Part shown: positions 10,164 through 21,561 of the stretch, one piece after another
Layout: each line of letters starts with the position of its first letter
Position numbering within the stretch: the stretch's first letter is position 1
Assembly: GCA_027943335.1 (NCBI GenBank)
Contig: BSBK01002080.1
Coordinates: forward strand, 1,058,001 to 1,122,000
Length of the DNA: 64,000 nt
From: Chamaecyparis obtusa
Lineage: Eukaryota; Streptophyta; Pinopsida; Cupressales; Cupressaceae
Reading direction: 5' to 3'
Program-made: the position numbers and the translations under genes
Notes under the pieces: generated by a model
The model's database searches: none
What the model was told of the DNA's origin: nothing
Seen by the model: the letters and a program-made list of their open reading frames with translations, nothing else

Positions 10164-13100
10164 ATGGTCAATGAACAATGCCTGGTGAAGTTCAAGATTG
10201 GCGGATACCAAGATGAGGTATTGTGTGATATCATATCTATGGATACATGTCATATGTTGTTGGGTAGACCATGGCAGTTTGACAGATGTGCTGTACACGA
10301 TGGTCGTGCGAATACCTATTCCCTGACAAAGGATGGAGTGCGACATAAGCTAAAACCATTGAAGGAGACTGAAGAAAAGGTATGTGGTAATGCAAGGATA
10401 ACTTTTGTTGATGGAAGAAATTTCCTAGATGGTATGAGGCATGAGCATGTATGTTTTTCTTTAATTCCAAAAGCTGGTAAAGAGGAAGTAGAAGATGTTC
10501 CTATAGAAGTTGCAGATTTGTTGAATGAGTTTCAGGATATTGTATCCGATAACGTGCCTGATGGATTACCACCAGTCAGGAAGATCAGTCATCAGATGGA
10601 CTTGATCCCAGGAGCGAGTTTGCCGAACAAGGCAGCACACAGAATGACACCTGCAGAAAGTGAGGAGTTGAACAGACAAGTACATGAACTGTTACAGAAA
10701 GGATTGATCCGTGAGAGTCTGAGTCCCTATGCTGTACCAGCAGTATTAGCACCAAAGAAGAATGAAGAATGGAGGATGTGTATAGATTCTAGGGCAATAA
10801 ACAAGATCACAATCAAGTACAGGTTTCCATTGCCACGAATGGATGATATTATGGACTGTTTGAGTGGAGCTGTGTATTTCTCAAAGATAGATCTGAAGAG
10901 TGGATATCATCAGATTCGGATCAGAGAAGGAGATGAATGGAAGACTGACTTCAAGACAAAGGAAGGACTATATGAGTGGTTAGTCATGCCTTTTGGGCTA
11001 ACCAATGCACCGAGCACTTTCATGCGGCTCATGAACGAGGTTCTGAAAGAATTTCTGGGTAAGTTTGTCATTGTTTACCTAGATGATATTTTGATCTTTA
11101 GTAAGACATTGGAGGAGCATATGATGCATATTCGTATGGTATTTGAGAAGCTGAGAGAAGAGAAATTGTTGATTAATTTGAAGAAGTGCAGTTTTGTGAA
11201 GAAAGAGTTAGTGTATTTGGGATTTGTAGTTTCAGGAGAAGGTCTAAAAATGGACCCAGAGAAGGTACATGCTATCCTTGAATGGCCTACTCCAAGGAGT
11301 GCTACTGAGGTAAGATCTTTTCATGGTTTAGCTAGCTTTTACAGAAAGTTTATCAAAAATTTTAGCAGTATTTGTGGACCCTTGACTGAAACAATGAGAG
11401 GGGATAGAAAAGAGTTTAAGTGGACTAATGGGGCAGAAAAGAGTTTTCAATTGTTGAAACAAAAAGTTACAGAACAACCTGTTTTAGCACTTCCAGATTT
11501 TAATAAGGTGTTTCAGGTAGATTGTGATGCTATTGGTACTGCAATAGGAGCTGTTATGAGCCAAGAAGGTAAACCTGTTGCTTATTTCAGTGAGAAATTA
11601 AATGATGCCAAGAGAAAATATTCTGTTTATGATCAAGAATTTTATGCTATAGTTCAGGCATTGAAAAAGTGGAGGCACTATCTGCTTCCTAAGGAGTTTG
11701 TTTTGTATACTGATCATCAGGCTTTGCAATATTTGAATAGTCAAGGAAAGTTGAATCAGAGGCATTTGAAATGGGTTGAGTTTTTGCAGAGTTATACATT
11801 TGTTTTGAAACACAGGAGTGGAAAGTCTAATAGGGTTGCAGATGCTCTTAGCAGAAGGCAACTATTGCTGACAGAAATGCAGATTGAAGTGGTTGGGTTC
11901 AAGGAACTCAAGAATTTGTATCCAGAGGATCCTGATTTTGGTGAAGCTTGGAAGGCTTGTACAGAACCTGTTACTCTAGACAGGACGAAATGGCTGGATT
12001 TTATTATCCAAGATGATATGCTATTCAGAGGGAGTCAGTTGTGCATTCCACGAAGTTCTATGAGGGAGAATCTCATCAAGGAGAAGCATAGTGGAGGATT
12101 GGCTGGACATTTTGGTCGTGATAAAACCCTTGCTTTGGTTGGTGAGAATTATTATTGGCCACAATTGCAGCAAGATGTGAAGAAGTTTGTACAGAGTTGC
12201 AGAGTATGTCAGATGGCAAAAGGAGTGAAGCAGAATATAGGGTTGTATCAACCATTACCTATACCAGAGAAGCCTTGGGAGGATATCAGTATGGACTTTG
12301 TTCTTGGTTTACCGAGGACACAGCGGGGACATGATTCAATTTTTGTAGTAGTTGATCGATTTTCAAAGATGGCACATTTCATTCCCTGCAAGAAGACTAA
12401 TGATGCTGTTCATGTAGCAGAATTGTTTTTCAGAGAGGTAGTGAGACTTCATGGTTTGCCAAGGACCATAGTTTCAGATCGGGACACTAAGTTTGTTGGA
12501 TATTTCTGGCGTACATTGTGGAAGAAGTTAAAGACAGATTTGAAGTTCAGTTCATCACATCATCCACAGACTGATGGACAGACAGAGGTGGTGAATAGGA
12601 GTTTGGGAAATTTGCTGAGATGTTTGGTTGGAGATAAGCCAACAGGATGGGATTTGATTTTACCACAGGCAGAATTTGCATACAATAATTCTGTCAACAG
12701 GAGCACTGGTAAATCACCATTCCAGATTGTATATGGAAGTAGTCCAAGAAATGCATCTGAATTGAGGAAGATAGATAAAGGAGAAATAAGTAGTGCTGAA
12801 GCTGAGGATTTTGCAGAACACTTGAAGAACATCCATGGGGAGGTGAGGAAGCATATTACCAAGATGAACGCACAGTATAAGGCTAAGGCAGATGAGAAAA
12901 GGAGGTATAAGGAATTTCAAATTGGTGATGAAGTCATGGTTCATTTGCGGAAGGAGCGGTTTCCAGTTGGTACATATAACAAGCTGAAAATGAAGAAGTT
13001 TGGACCATGTAGGATATTGAAGAAACATGATTCAGGAAATGCATATGAGGTAGAATTGCCTACTGAGCTAAATATTTCACCAGTGTTTAACATTTCAGAT

Positions 13101-13271
13101 CTGACAGAGTATCATGAAGGAGGTGTTGAAGATGAGATCACAGCAGCACAGTGGAGTATTCCAGCAACTAGTTCAGACACTAAGGAGATCGAAGATATAC
13201 TGGACAGTCGTGTTGGCAGAAGCACAAGGAATAGGACATATGAAGAATATCTGGTCAAGTGGAAAGGATGA
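10164..13271 (+). CDS. pol: gypsy-2 pol: RT, RNase H, integrase, truncated chromodomain
   Basis: This is an open frame of 1,035 codons in the same phase as gag. It is not a natural start: the Met at 10164 is simply the first after the 10110 stop. RT spans about residues 150-330, with the YLDD active site near 306. RNase H is about 440-570 (DCDAIG, TDHQALQYL). The integrase has an HHCC zinc site at about 640-685 (HSGG...GHFG, CRVCQMA), and catalytic D, D and E at about 711, 771 and 807 (SMDFVLG, SDRDTKF, GQTEVVNR). A GPY/F-like FGPCRI and a chromodomain beginning near 1009 (YEEYLVKWKG) follow. A TGA at 13269 cuts the chromodomain; 22 further codons (PVEDSSWLTKEEV...) remain open to 13340. The chromodomain places it among chromoviruses. 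Confidence 0.95.
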   Translation: MVNEQCLVKFKIGGYQDEVLCDIISMDTCHMLLGRPWQFDRCAVHDGRANTYSLTKDGVRHKLKPLKETEEKVCGNARITFVDGRNFLDGMRHEHVCFSLIPKAGKEEVEDVPIEVADLLNEFQDIVSDNVPDGLPPVRKISHQMDLIPGASLPNKAAHRMTPAESEELNRQVHELLQKGLIRESLSPYAVPAVLAPKKNEEWRMCIDSRAINKITIKYRFPLPRMDDIMDCLSGAVYFSKIDLKSGYHQIRIREGDEWKTDFKTKEGLYEWLVMPFGLTNAPSTFMRLMNEVLKEFLGKFVIVYLDDILIFSKTLEEHMMHIRMVFEKLREEKLLINLKKCSFVKKELVYLGFVVSGEGLKMDPEKVHAILEWPTPRSATEVRSFHGLASFYRKFIKNFSSICGPLTETMRGDRKEFKWTNGAEKSFQLLKQKVTEQPVLALPDFNKVFQVDCDAIGTAIGAVMSQEGKPVAYFSEKLNDAKRKYSVYDQEFYAIVQALKKWRHYLLPKEFVLYTDHQALQYLNSQGKLNQRHLKWVEFLQSYTFVLKHRSGKSNRVADALSRRQLLLTEMQIEVVGFKELKNLYPEDPDFGEAWKACTEPVTLDRTKWLDFIIQDDMLFRGSQLCIPRSSMRENLIKEKHSGGLAGHFGRDKTLALVGENYYWPQLQQDVKKFVQSCRVCQMAKGVKQNIGLYQPLPIPEKPWEDISMDFVLGLPRTQRGHDSIFVVVDRFSKMAHFIPCKKTNDAVHVAELFFREVVRLHGLPRTIVSDRDTKFVGYFWRTLWKKLKTDLKFSSSHHPQTDGQTEVVNRSLGNLLRCLVGDKPTGWDLILPQAEFAYNNSVNRSTGKSPFQIVYGSSPRNASELRKIDKGEISSAEAEDFAEHLKNIHGEVRKHITKMNAQYKAKADEKRRYKEFQIGDEVMVHLRKERFPVGTYNKLKMKKFGPCRILKKHDSGNAYEVELPTELNISPVFNISDLTEYHEGGVEDEITAAQWSIPATSSDTKEIEDILDSRVGRSTRNRTYEEYLVKWKG

Positions 13272-13378
13272 CCTGTTGAAGATTCATCATGGCTAACAAA
13301 GGAGGAGGTTAACCATCTTGGTTTTCCTCTGCACACCTGAGTCATGACAGGGTCACTTCTCAAATTACCTCGGGTGTC

Positions 13379-14239
13379 TGATGCAGGAGCATCCTGGGTG
13401 TAAGAGCAATCTTGCATCACCCAAAAATATTTCTATTTTTGTATTCAATAAGGGCTATTTTGTGCAGAGCTGCTATTTATGGAAAGTTACTATTTTTGGT
13501 AATTTTCGTATGTGCTCAGAATGATCTGATTTCTTTCTTGGAGGTTCATTTTGGTCATATAAGTCTGCCAGTAAAGTTTTATTGCCAGATCAAGTGTATA
13601 TTGGAAGATATTGAAGATTTTCGGTATTGGCAGCAGGGTACAGAAACTTTGAACTCAGTTTTGAAGGCTTTAGAGGCCCCGGATGAGGTCAAAAATTTGG
13701 GTGACGGGTGCTTGCGCGGTTCAAGCCTGTAGAGCGCTTCGTGGCATTTCTGAAATGGGGTTATAATAGCGGATCGGGTCAACTGGTGATGACTTATGGT
13801 CTTCGGAAGTTGGGCCACCTGAAATGGCGAAAAATAATTTTCTTCAAAATTTCTGTTCGGGTTTCAAAGGTTATCTTGAGCCGACTATGATGTAATGAAA
13901 TGTAAAATAAAAATAATTCTAAGTTTGGTCGGCCTTATTGGCTAAAATTCTGGAACCTTCCCAGGCGGTGGAAAATTGCCTATATAAGGAAGGCTGTATT
14001 ATTGTCTTAGGCAGTTCAGAATAGTTCTGGGTAGTAGATCTGGGTATTGATTCGAGGATTTGTCCTACAGAATATTGTAAGGGAATGCCCATGTGGCTTT
14101 GCATATTGTAATTCTGAAAGTTTGTAATTCCACATTTGTGGAGATAATAAGAAGCCAATTTTCTGTTCTTGCATATTATTGTTGTTGTTTCTCTATGTCT
14201 GTTATGTGTTTGTGGTATTAAGGGGAGCACCCTTCATCA
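13379..14239 (+). repeat. gypsy-2 3' LTR (861 bp)
   Basis: It is the same length as the 5' LTR with about 10 substitutions. It is followed directly by the TSD CCTAG. The sequence just upstream (GACAGGGTC...CGGGTGTC) is only weakly purine-rich, so the PPT is not obvious. Confidence 0.95.
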
Positions 14240-14244
14240 CCTAG

Positions 14245-16500
14245 GTAGTTCAGAATCAGTGATTTCTTGATTGGTAAGAGGGCTTTCCCACAAATTACCA
14301 CCTGGCTAAATCAATTTAAGATGGTATCTGGTTTTTTTTGACATGTGGACCTTGAGAGCTTCATTAAGACTACAAGGTTAACACTGATAGCTGGTATTGG
14401 TGTCAATAGAGAACATGAGGGCCTTGATGAGGAGGATGTGATTAGGAATATTGTGGAGAAGGATGAGGTCACTACAAGATGGAACAAGTTTTTTGACCTA
14501 AAGGATTTGCAAAATCAGTTGAAAACAACCCAAATTCCTTTTGATGGTTTGTTCCCTGACCTTCCCTACTTAGAGAGAATTAACAAGATGATAGAGATGC
14601 GTGACACTCTATCAAATCAATTGGAAAGGTTGATTGTTCAGAAGAAAACAAAGAAAAAGAAGGATTACTCATCTTTAGATCATGAGGAATTATCTAATGG
14701 ATCCCAAGAAGGAAATAGCCCACCACAAGTTGGAGACTTACCAGTTATTGATCTTGTTAAAGACCAATTAGAGGAAGAGGACCTTTCAGAGCCACCATTG
14801 AAGAAGTAGAGGCTTGGAGAGGGAGATCCTTCTAAGCAGAACCAACAGAGAGGGAGGATTGATAGAGCATCTACTCTTGTACTAGGTGATAGGGCTTACC
14901 ATCACCAATTAAGGAAAACAATAAGGGCCAGCAAGATTATGGCCACTAATGAAGGAGATGAAGAATAGTCCTTGTGGTCAGGACAAGATATTAGAGAGGT
15001 ATATCATGAGGAGTTCTTAAGTGATGACCAGTTCATTAAGAGTGATGAATTTAAGAATTTTCTTATCTGGAAAAAGAAACAAGATGTGGCTAAGGCTATG
15101 CCTAAGGGAGTAGAGCCAAGTGAAGAAACCATGAGGGCATTAGCCTCTTATGATCCTAGCCTTGATGCTATAACTGTAGATGAAGCTAGGGAAATGGTTA
15201 GATCAAGTGGAATGTTGCTAACTCCAGGATGGGATTTGACCTCTGCTTTTATCATTGATTAGATAAGAAAGCAACCAGAGGGAAGTTTATCCTATGAGGT
15301 TCATATTGGTGAAATGATAAGAGGAAGTGGCTATGACCCAAGATCCTAGGCTGTTGCAAAGTGGTCTATTGCCCCAAAGACTTAAAAGCCATCTCTACTA
15401 AGTATAGAGGATTAAATGGAAGGGAATAAAATCATATGGACTATACAAAATACAACTGATCTTGAGGTTTCCAAGGTAGTGACCCATTTTGCTAATTTGA
15501 ATGAAGCAAAGACAGTTCAATTGTCTAAAAGGTATGCAAAACTATTTGAGAGTGCAAGTGTAATGGCCAAGGATAGGGACTTGAAAATGGTGAAGATGAA
15601 GAAATTGGAAGATGAGTTGGTTGAATTGAAGGCTAGGCTTGAAGAAGCCTCAAAGGTAGTTCTTCCCCCTCCTTTGCAGATTGAGGTCCCTATTCAGATA
15701 GACACAGAGGTTCTTGATAAGCCTGCTGAGGACCTAGAAAAAATTAGACTAGATAAATCCTTGGATACTGTAGCAAGGATTGTACAATATAGGTAGGAAA
15801 AAATAAAGGATAGGATGGAATCAGTCATCAATTAGTTAGTCTATTACACCAGGCCAGTGGAAAAGTGAATGAGTTTTTGACTACCTTGGAGCCACTTTTT
15901 AGTACATGGTCAGGAAGGAGCTCACTATTTGATAAGCTTGATGATTTGCAGGAATATAGGTCTGATATTCCTAAGGTAGTATCTGAGGTTTTTAAAAAGA
16001 TTGGTTTAGTAAGTTCTATATCAAAGTTATTTAAAGGTAAGTCTAACTAGATAGTAGCCAAGCTGGCTATGTTTGATGGGAATAGCAGTAAGTACTTGCC
16101 TCCAATATATGATAATGGTGGGGGTATTGTTAGTATAGATGAGTGGAAAGTATCAATGGATCAAATGATAATTAAGCAGGATGCTTTCCTTAACAATGAT
16201 AGTACTTTGGATTTAGAAAGATGCAATAGTTTAATTGACAACTTATTTAAAATTGAAAGTGATTACATATGGTTTGTAGAAGATGCTAAAAGTGTAACTA
16301 ATTCCATGTGGGATCAATAGATCAAATCACTACAGGAGTTGCAAGCTTACAATTGACCATCTGATGATGATGTGGTAGCATGGGATAAAATGACAAAGAA
16401 GAAAAAGAAGAAGCCAGCTACCCAAATGATAAAAGAGGAAGAATAAAGTACAAATGGCACTTGATCCAGAATTCGAGGGAGAGCATGTTTCAAAAAAGGG
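14245..16500 (+). pseudogene. Unknown ORF of the unclassified insertion, C-terminal part
   Basis: This continues in phase from 7869. I do not recognise it. Long readable stretches include ESFIKTTRLTLIAGIGVNRE (about 14350-14410), a Lys-rich tract, an acidic stretch (DQLEEEDLSEPP), a segment with LASYDPSLDAITVDEAREM (about 15130-15190), and a coiled-coil-like region (KKLEDELVELKARLEEASK, about 15600-15655) followed by Pro-rich PPPLQIEVPIQ. A one-base phase change lies near 15830-15865, after which frames at 15865-16050 and 16069-16320 continue. A KKKKKK-type basic tail ends it near 16440. Stops occur near 14246, 14807, 14967, 15260 and 15795. With the N-terminal part, the ancestral protein was roughly 1,100 residues. 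Confidence 0.6.
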
Positions 16501-17759
16501 ATGATGTAGGTTAGCTAGATAGCGGTCATCATTCATGCAACAAATTATGTAACTACTCTGAAATATCTTTAGACAAAGGTGCCACTTGTAAAATTGTTAA
16601 GTAGTTGAGAACTACTTTCTGTTGTCATAGTCACAATCTTTTGATTTGTACTATTTATCTTTTGTGCAAGTTGTTTACACAACTATTCAAAGCTTGTTGC
16701 ATCCTTTTGAGGATTCCAAGATGGCTGTGGGTATATATAGCAAGTCTTTACTCTTTTCAAGGGTGGAATACATTTTGTAAAGAAAGTTCTGAGATATAGA
16801 AGTTTATTTTCTCTAAAGTCATGGTGATCTTGTACTGATACATTTTGATATTAATACAAAGATACTAAAACTCAATTGTTGTTACTTTTTGTCTTTGTGT
16901 ATGGATGTTTAGTTTTCTTATGCATTGAATTGTAAGGATTTTTAATGCATTTTTCACAAGGTGAATATAGGGCTTGAACTTAAGTTCTTTCAGTGAAAGA
17001 GTAGAATCTTAAGGGGAGGGTCTCTGTGAATTAAGTGTCCATGTATAAATTTGATAGCAGGTGTAGGAATTAAAGGGATGGGATGTCAAGCATTTCATTT
17101 GGATTTTAGTATATCTATCTTGATAGAATCTTGTGGAAGTATGGTTTGACTCTAATGCCCAAGTAGATAAGGCACTGGTCTAAGCTATATTTACATTTGT
17201 ACCACCAAGAAGATACCAATAATTGATTAATTTTACTTTTATTTCTTAGTCAATATCTGAATCATCAATGAAAAGTTCATGGATGTACATTGTAATGCTT
17301 TAAAGAAGCACCAGAAAGAGGTTATCCTTCCTTGAGTTTAACTCTCAAAAAGAAGAATGAATGTCCTTATGCCACTGATCCATGTTATTTCTTTCATAAT
17401 TTTCATCATAGTGTTCTGTATTAGGATAATTTGGGCTATATTAAAAGTTGTGATGTCTTATTGAGTCAATTCTGAAAGGGATAGCATAACAATGAAGGAG
17501 CTGATTCACAATTCAAACCTCATTTGAAAATAGTGAATTATTATAGGTAAACCCACCTGAGTTTTATACTCGAAGTGAAGAAGGTTTGACAACCTTAATA
17601 CCTTAGTGCTTGCATTTTGTTAGATAGATCTATTGGGATAATTGGAGTTATAGTTCTGTTAGACCATAAATCATCTACAGATTTGAGCACTAATAGCCAC
17701 TACAAGCCAAAATTTAGGGACACTAGGTACCAAACAACCCTACCTAGGTGCCCTAACCA
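16501..17759 (+). other. 3' non-coding region of the unclassified insertion
   Basis: There is no supported gene. A TATA-like GGTATATATAGCAAG lies at about 16728-16742 and a purine tract CTTAAGGGGAGGG near 17010-17022. The latter would suit a PPT before a terminal repeat, but no partner repeat was found on the left side. The end CCCTAACCA abuts the TSD. Confidence 0.45.
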
Positions 17760-17764
17760 CAAAG

Positions 17765-18016
17765 GTGTGCTGATAGCTTTTGTAGTCTCCATATGGAATC
17801 TTTGCAACACCTTTTCAGTGTAATTATCATGAGATAGAATCAATTTTCTATGCTTCCTATCTCTACATATTTTCATACCAAGGATTTTTTTTGCTTCCCC
17901 CAAATCCTTCATAGGAAATGAGTGTGCTAACTCTTGTTTCAACTCCTTAATCTGATCCATGTTAGACCCTGATACAAGCATATGATCAACATATAAACAT
18001 AAAATAATGTAGTTGT
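17765..18016 (-). pseudogene. copia-1 RT middle fragment
   Basis: The minus-strand translation begins at 18016 with NNYIILCLYVDHMLVSGSN: the RT catalytic Y-V-D-D appears as Y-V-D-H. It continues through MKDLGEAKKILGMKI and DNYTEKVLQRF to ISTPL at 17765. It is flanked on the left by the unclassified insertion and on the right by the LARD-like element. The preceding residues, FKRLDDNN, are found at 54459 onward. Confidence 0.9.
18012..18016. repeat. Left TSD (GTTGT) of the LARD-like element
   Basis: GTTGT at 18012-18016 matches ATTGT at 54459-54463 with one G/A difference. Removing the element with one copy joins LDDNN to YIILC in copia-1. Confidence 0.75.
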
Positions 18017-19626
18017 TGTCATGCCCCGCTAGGGAACCCGAAAGGACAAGACAAAAAAACAAGAGAAAAAGTACATTTTTTTTTTCCTTTTAAATTCCTT
18101 AAGTTAACTAGGTATTAAAGTCCTAACAGGTTCCCTTACAAGATTATTCCTTTAAAACAATTTTTTCATAGTGCATTAAGATTTAACATAAACTAAAGAT
18201 ATAAATTCCTCTGATCCATTTAACCACATAAGAGAAAGTAGAGAGAGAGACAAGTGTACTAAAACAAACATTTCTTTCTTTTTCAACATGAAATAACATT
18301 AACACATTTAAATTCATATTCTTTCAACAATTACAATTTCCATATCCTAAACCATTACTTTCTTCCAACAACAATAATACATATTGATTTTCATTCCCAT
18401 AATTTTCCTAGATATACCCTTCCCAATTACATGAATGCTTACAATATACATTCTACAATACATGGCCTTATAGGATTACATAAATACAATAATAATTTAC
18501 AATATTTTTACAAGTTTCTTTCCAAGATACAACTTTAAAAATAGCGAGAAATGTCTTCAACAACTTCAGATGCTCCATGAATAGCACAAACATGAACAAT
18601 ACCTCCAAAAGAATCACCACCCAACCATGTGGATCCACAAAGGTCCACTCCCTCATGCTAGGAGATAGAACCATTCTTCACACAGGGACACTAGGCAGTC
18701 TAAGGTTGAGGGAAAACCACCAAAACCAGAAACAAGAAGAAACAAAGTAGCATAAAACAAAAGACCAAGAGTGGAGTTTCCTATTATGCTGACCAGGTGA
18801 GTGTCATCACATAGTCCTATATGTTGGGATCCTTCGTAGCAGTCATGTACCCTGGCACCCTCATGCGACCTGCCCCAGTAGCTACAATGACCCTGGTACT
18901 CCAACAGGACCTATGCGGGCTATTATCCATATTTATCTTTTTAAAAGTTTATTAAATCCCTTACCCATTCCCAACCAGTTATGAATTATATTAGGTTTTA
19001 TTTTCCAAACTCACCCAAAGAATATCCTTCTAGCCTCCTTGGTCGGATCCTATAGTGAGCCACTCACCTAGGGCACCTAGGAACCTTACTCAACCAATAG
19101 GCTATCTAGGGTTTATAACTTCTCACATACATCTTTCCCTTAGGGTTTCTTTCGGTGTTTCCCTGTGGCCCATACCACCAGGACAAACCTAACCCTTAAG
19201 ACAAATGGTGCAATACAATAAAGGTAGAGCTATCACAATGATTCCAAATATAAAAACATAAGGTAAGTGTAGCGGGAGGTATAACTCCTGGACACACCTA
19301 CATGATACTATAATCCTTCCAAAAAAAAAATTCAATAAAGTTATAATTAATAAACATCAAAATATACACATAGGACCTAACATCCATATCTATAAATTGT
19401 TTAATTATTATATCCAAAATAGATTTATGATATCCAAAAATAGATTCTTAATTTAACATAAATTAATCTCTATAAAATTTAGGCTTATTACAAACTTAAT
19501 ACACTTAATTTATTATTCATCATTAATTAAATTAAAACTTTAATTACGTTCAAACTTAATAAAACTAAACTTAACCTCTTATATTATAATTTTTAATTAA
19601 TTTCCACATCACTTGGAATAAAATAA

Positions 19627-19651
19627 AATAATAATAATAATAATAATAAAT
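19627..19651. repeat. (AAT)n microsatellite in LARD LTR
   Basis: Seven to eight AAT units; the equivalent place in the other LTR (about 52320-52350) is an interrupted version. Confidence 0.8.
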
Positions 19652-20702
19652 GGGCTAAACTTATTATATTCTAATTTAATTAAATTTAAAAATTTAAAAT
19701 TTAAAATAACTTAAATAAACTTTAATGAAAAAAATACATTTCTCTTTTATTTATTTAAACCCCTTTTCTTTCTTCTAATTTTTTTTTATACCTTATGTTA
19801 CAAAGTAATTTCCACTTTTAACTTATTTATTTTAATCTTTTCTTTATTTATTTAGTTTTCTCCTATAATCTCTCCTTATTTTTCTCCTATCTTTCTTCCT
19901 TATTATTTTCCTATAATTTCTCCTATGTTTTTTTCTAAAAGTTTATAAGATTTTTGCCAAATGATCTATCATATGTATGACAACCCTAAATAGAAAATCT
20001 AATAATCTCCCCTATTTAATTTAATAAAGAACTTATTAAATAAATCTATCAAAATAAAATACTATAAAGATAAACATGGTAATCTTTAAATATTGAAATA
20101 ATTGGGAACCTTAACATAACATATAATTTAATACATTTATTATTTCAGCATTACTATAATTGTTTTAATTATTTTTAAATTTACTTATGTCTGTGCATAA
20201 AAATTTTAATACTAAAATACGAAAAAAACCTAACAGAGCCACGTTCCATAATATTTTTAATACTAAAACATTTCTCTCCCAAGATTTAGAATAAATATAG
20301 TATTGAAAACTCATCCCCTAACTATAGGTTTTCCAGTTTATTTTATGTAGATTATTGCTAAGGTTATTATAGTTTTATTTTAAAAATAATAAATCTAACC
20401 TGCCATAGATAATTAAATACACATGAAGAGCACCATGAGAAATCAGAGAGAGAAGAGAGACAAGAGTCTATAAAGTAGGAGTAAATATAGGAGTAGGTAA
20501 TTAGTTTTATTTACTTTTATATTATATTTATTATTTTTCTCTATTCAATTTGCATTTATTATATTTATCTAAAGCCACATTATACATCAAAATAAATAGA
20601 ATCATGATTATATTTAATATGCTCATAGGAACATAATTACAAACACATCAATAAATAAATATATATAGGTATGCATATATGTGTGCACCCATATATGCAT
20701 AC

Positions 20703-20707
20703 TTTGT
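20703..20707. repeat. Left TSD (TTTGT) of the gypsy tandem array
   Basis: TTTGT precedes the first array LTR and recurs at 42151-42155 after the last one. The sister LTR of the LARD shows the uninterrupted site GCATACTTTGTATATACG near 53976-53993, with a single TTTGT. Confidence 0.95.
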
Positions 20708-21561
20708 TGATGAAGGGTGCTCCCCTTAATATCACAAACACTTAACAGAAATAGAGAAACAACAACAATAATATGCAAGAACAGAAAATTGGCTTCTTAT
20801 TATCTCCACAAATGTGGAATTACAAACTTTCAAAATTACAATATGCAAAGCCACATGGGCATTCCCTTACAATATTCTGTAGGATAAAGCCTCGAATCAA
20901 TACCCAGATCTACTACCTAGAACTGCCCTAGACAACACTACGGGCCTTCTTTATATAGGCAATTTCCACCGGCCGACAAGGTTCTAGAAATTTAGCCCTT
21001 AGGGCTGACCAAACTTAGAATTATTTTATTTTACAATTTATTACATCAAAGTCGGCTCAAAATGAGTTTTGAAACCCAAATAGAAATTTTGAAGAAAAAT
21101 TATTTTCGGCTATTTCAGGTGACCCAACTTCCGAAGACCATAAGTCATCACCCGTTGACCTGATCGACTATTATAACCCCATTCTGGAAATGCCACAAAG
21201 CGCTCTATAGGTTTGACCTATGAAAAGCACCCCTCACCCAAATTTTCAACCACATCCGGGGCCTCTAAAGCCTTCAAAACTGAGTTTGAAGTTTCTGTAC
21301 CTTGCTGCCAATACCGAAAATCTTCAATATCTTCAAAACTAGACCTGATCTAGCCATGAAACTTTGCTGGTAGACTGATATGATTGAGATGAACCTCCAC
21401 ATGTAAAATTAGAACATTCCAAGATCGTAAGATCAACTTACTAAAAATAGCAAGTTTCCATAAATAGCAACTCTGCACAAGATAGCCCTTATTGAATACA
21501 AAAATAGAAATATTTTTGGGTGATGCAAGATTGCTCTTACACCTAGGATGCTCCTACATCG
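20708..21561 (-). repeat. Array LTR A (854 bp, outer left)
   Basis: It starts TGATGAAGGGTGC after TSD TTTGT. Its inner end is CTACATCG, where others have CATCA. It serves as the 3' LTR of unit 1. Confidence 0.93.

Larger units (their letters stand above)
7870..14239 (+). mobile_element. gypsy-2: nearly intact Ty3/gypsy chromovirus (6,370 bp)
   Basis: This is a complete structure: 5' LTR (7870-8730), PBS, one gag-pol frame (8832-13271), 3' LTR (13379-14239) and TSD CCTAG. The two LTRs are both 861 bp and differ at about 10 positions by eye (about 1.2%), nearly all transitions. It is therefore among the youngest insertions in the window. The 4,648-bp internal region keeps one frame broken by three stops. 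It is closely related in protein sequence to the tandem array at 20708-42150, but its LTR is a distinct variant in the promoter-proximal part. It lies inside the unknown ORF of the enclosing insertion. Confidence 0.95.
3355..17759 (+). mobile_element. Unclassified insertion with long unknown ORF (about 8.0 kb without the nested gypsy-2)
   Basis: The edges are defined by a 5-bp TSD (CAAAG) and by restoration of the copia-1 RT frame on removal. The ends are TG...CA (TGACATAAC to CCCTAACCA), which suggests an LTR-type integrase. However, I could not find matching long terminal repeats between the left 3.2 kb and the right 1.25 kb, and saw no clear PBS. Inside is a decayed plus-strand frame of about 1,100 codons (6596-7869 and 14245-about 16500) with no recognised retroviral domain. 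It could be a non-autonomous LTR element with highly diverged or rearranged LTRs, or another class that leaves 5-bp TSDs. Confidence 0.7.

Noticed and set aside
3355..17759. Helitron or terminal-inverted-repeat DNA transposon
   Set aside because: A 5-bp duplication is present and the ends are not inverted repeats; no Helitron-type 5'-TC/CTRR-3' ends or Rep/helicase motifs were seen.
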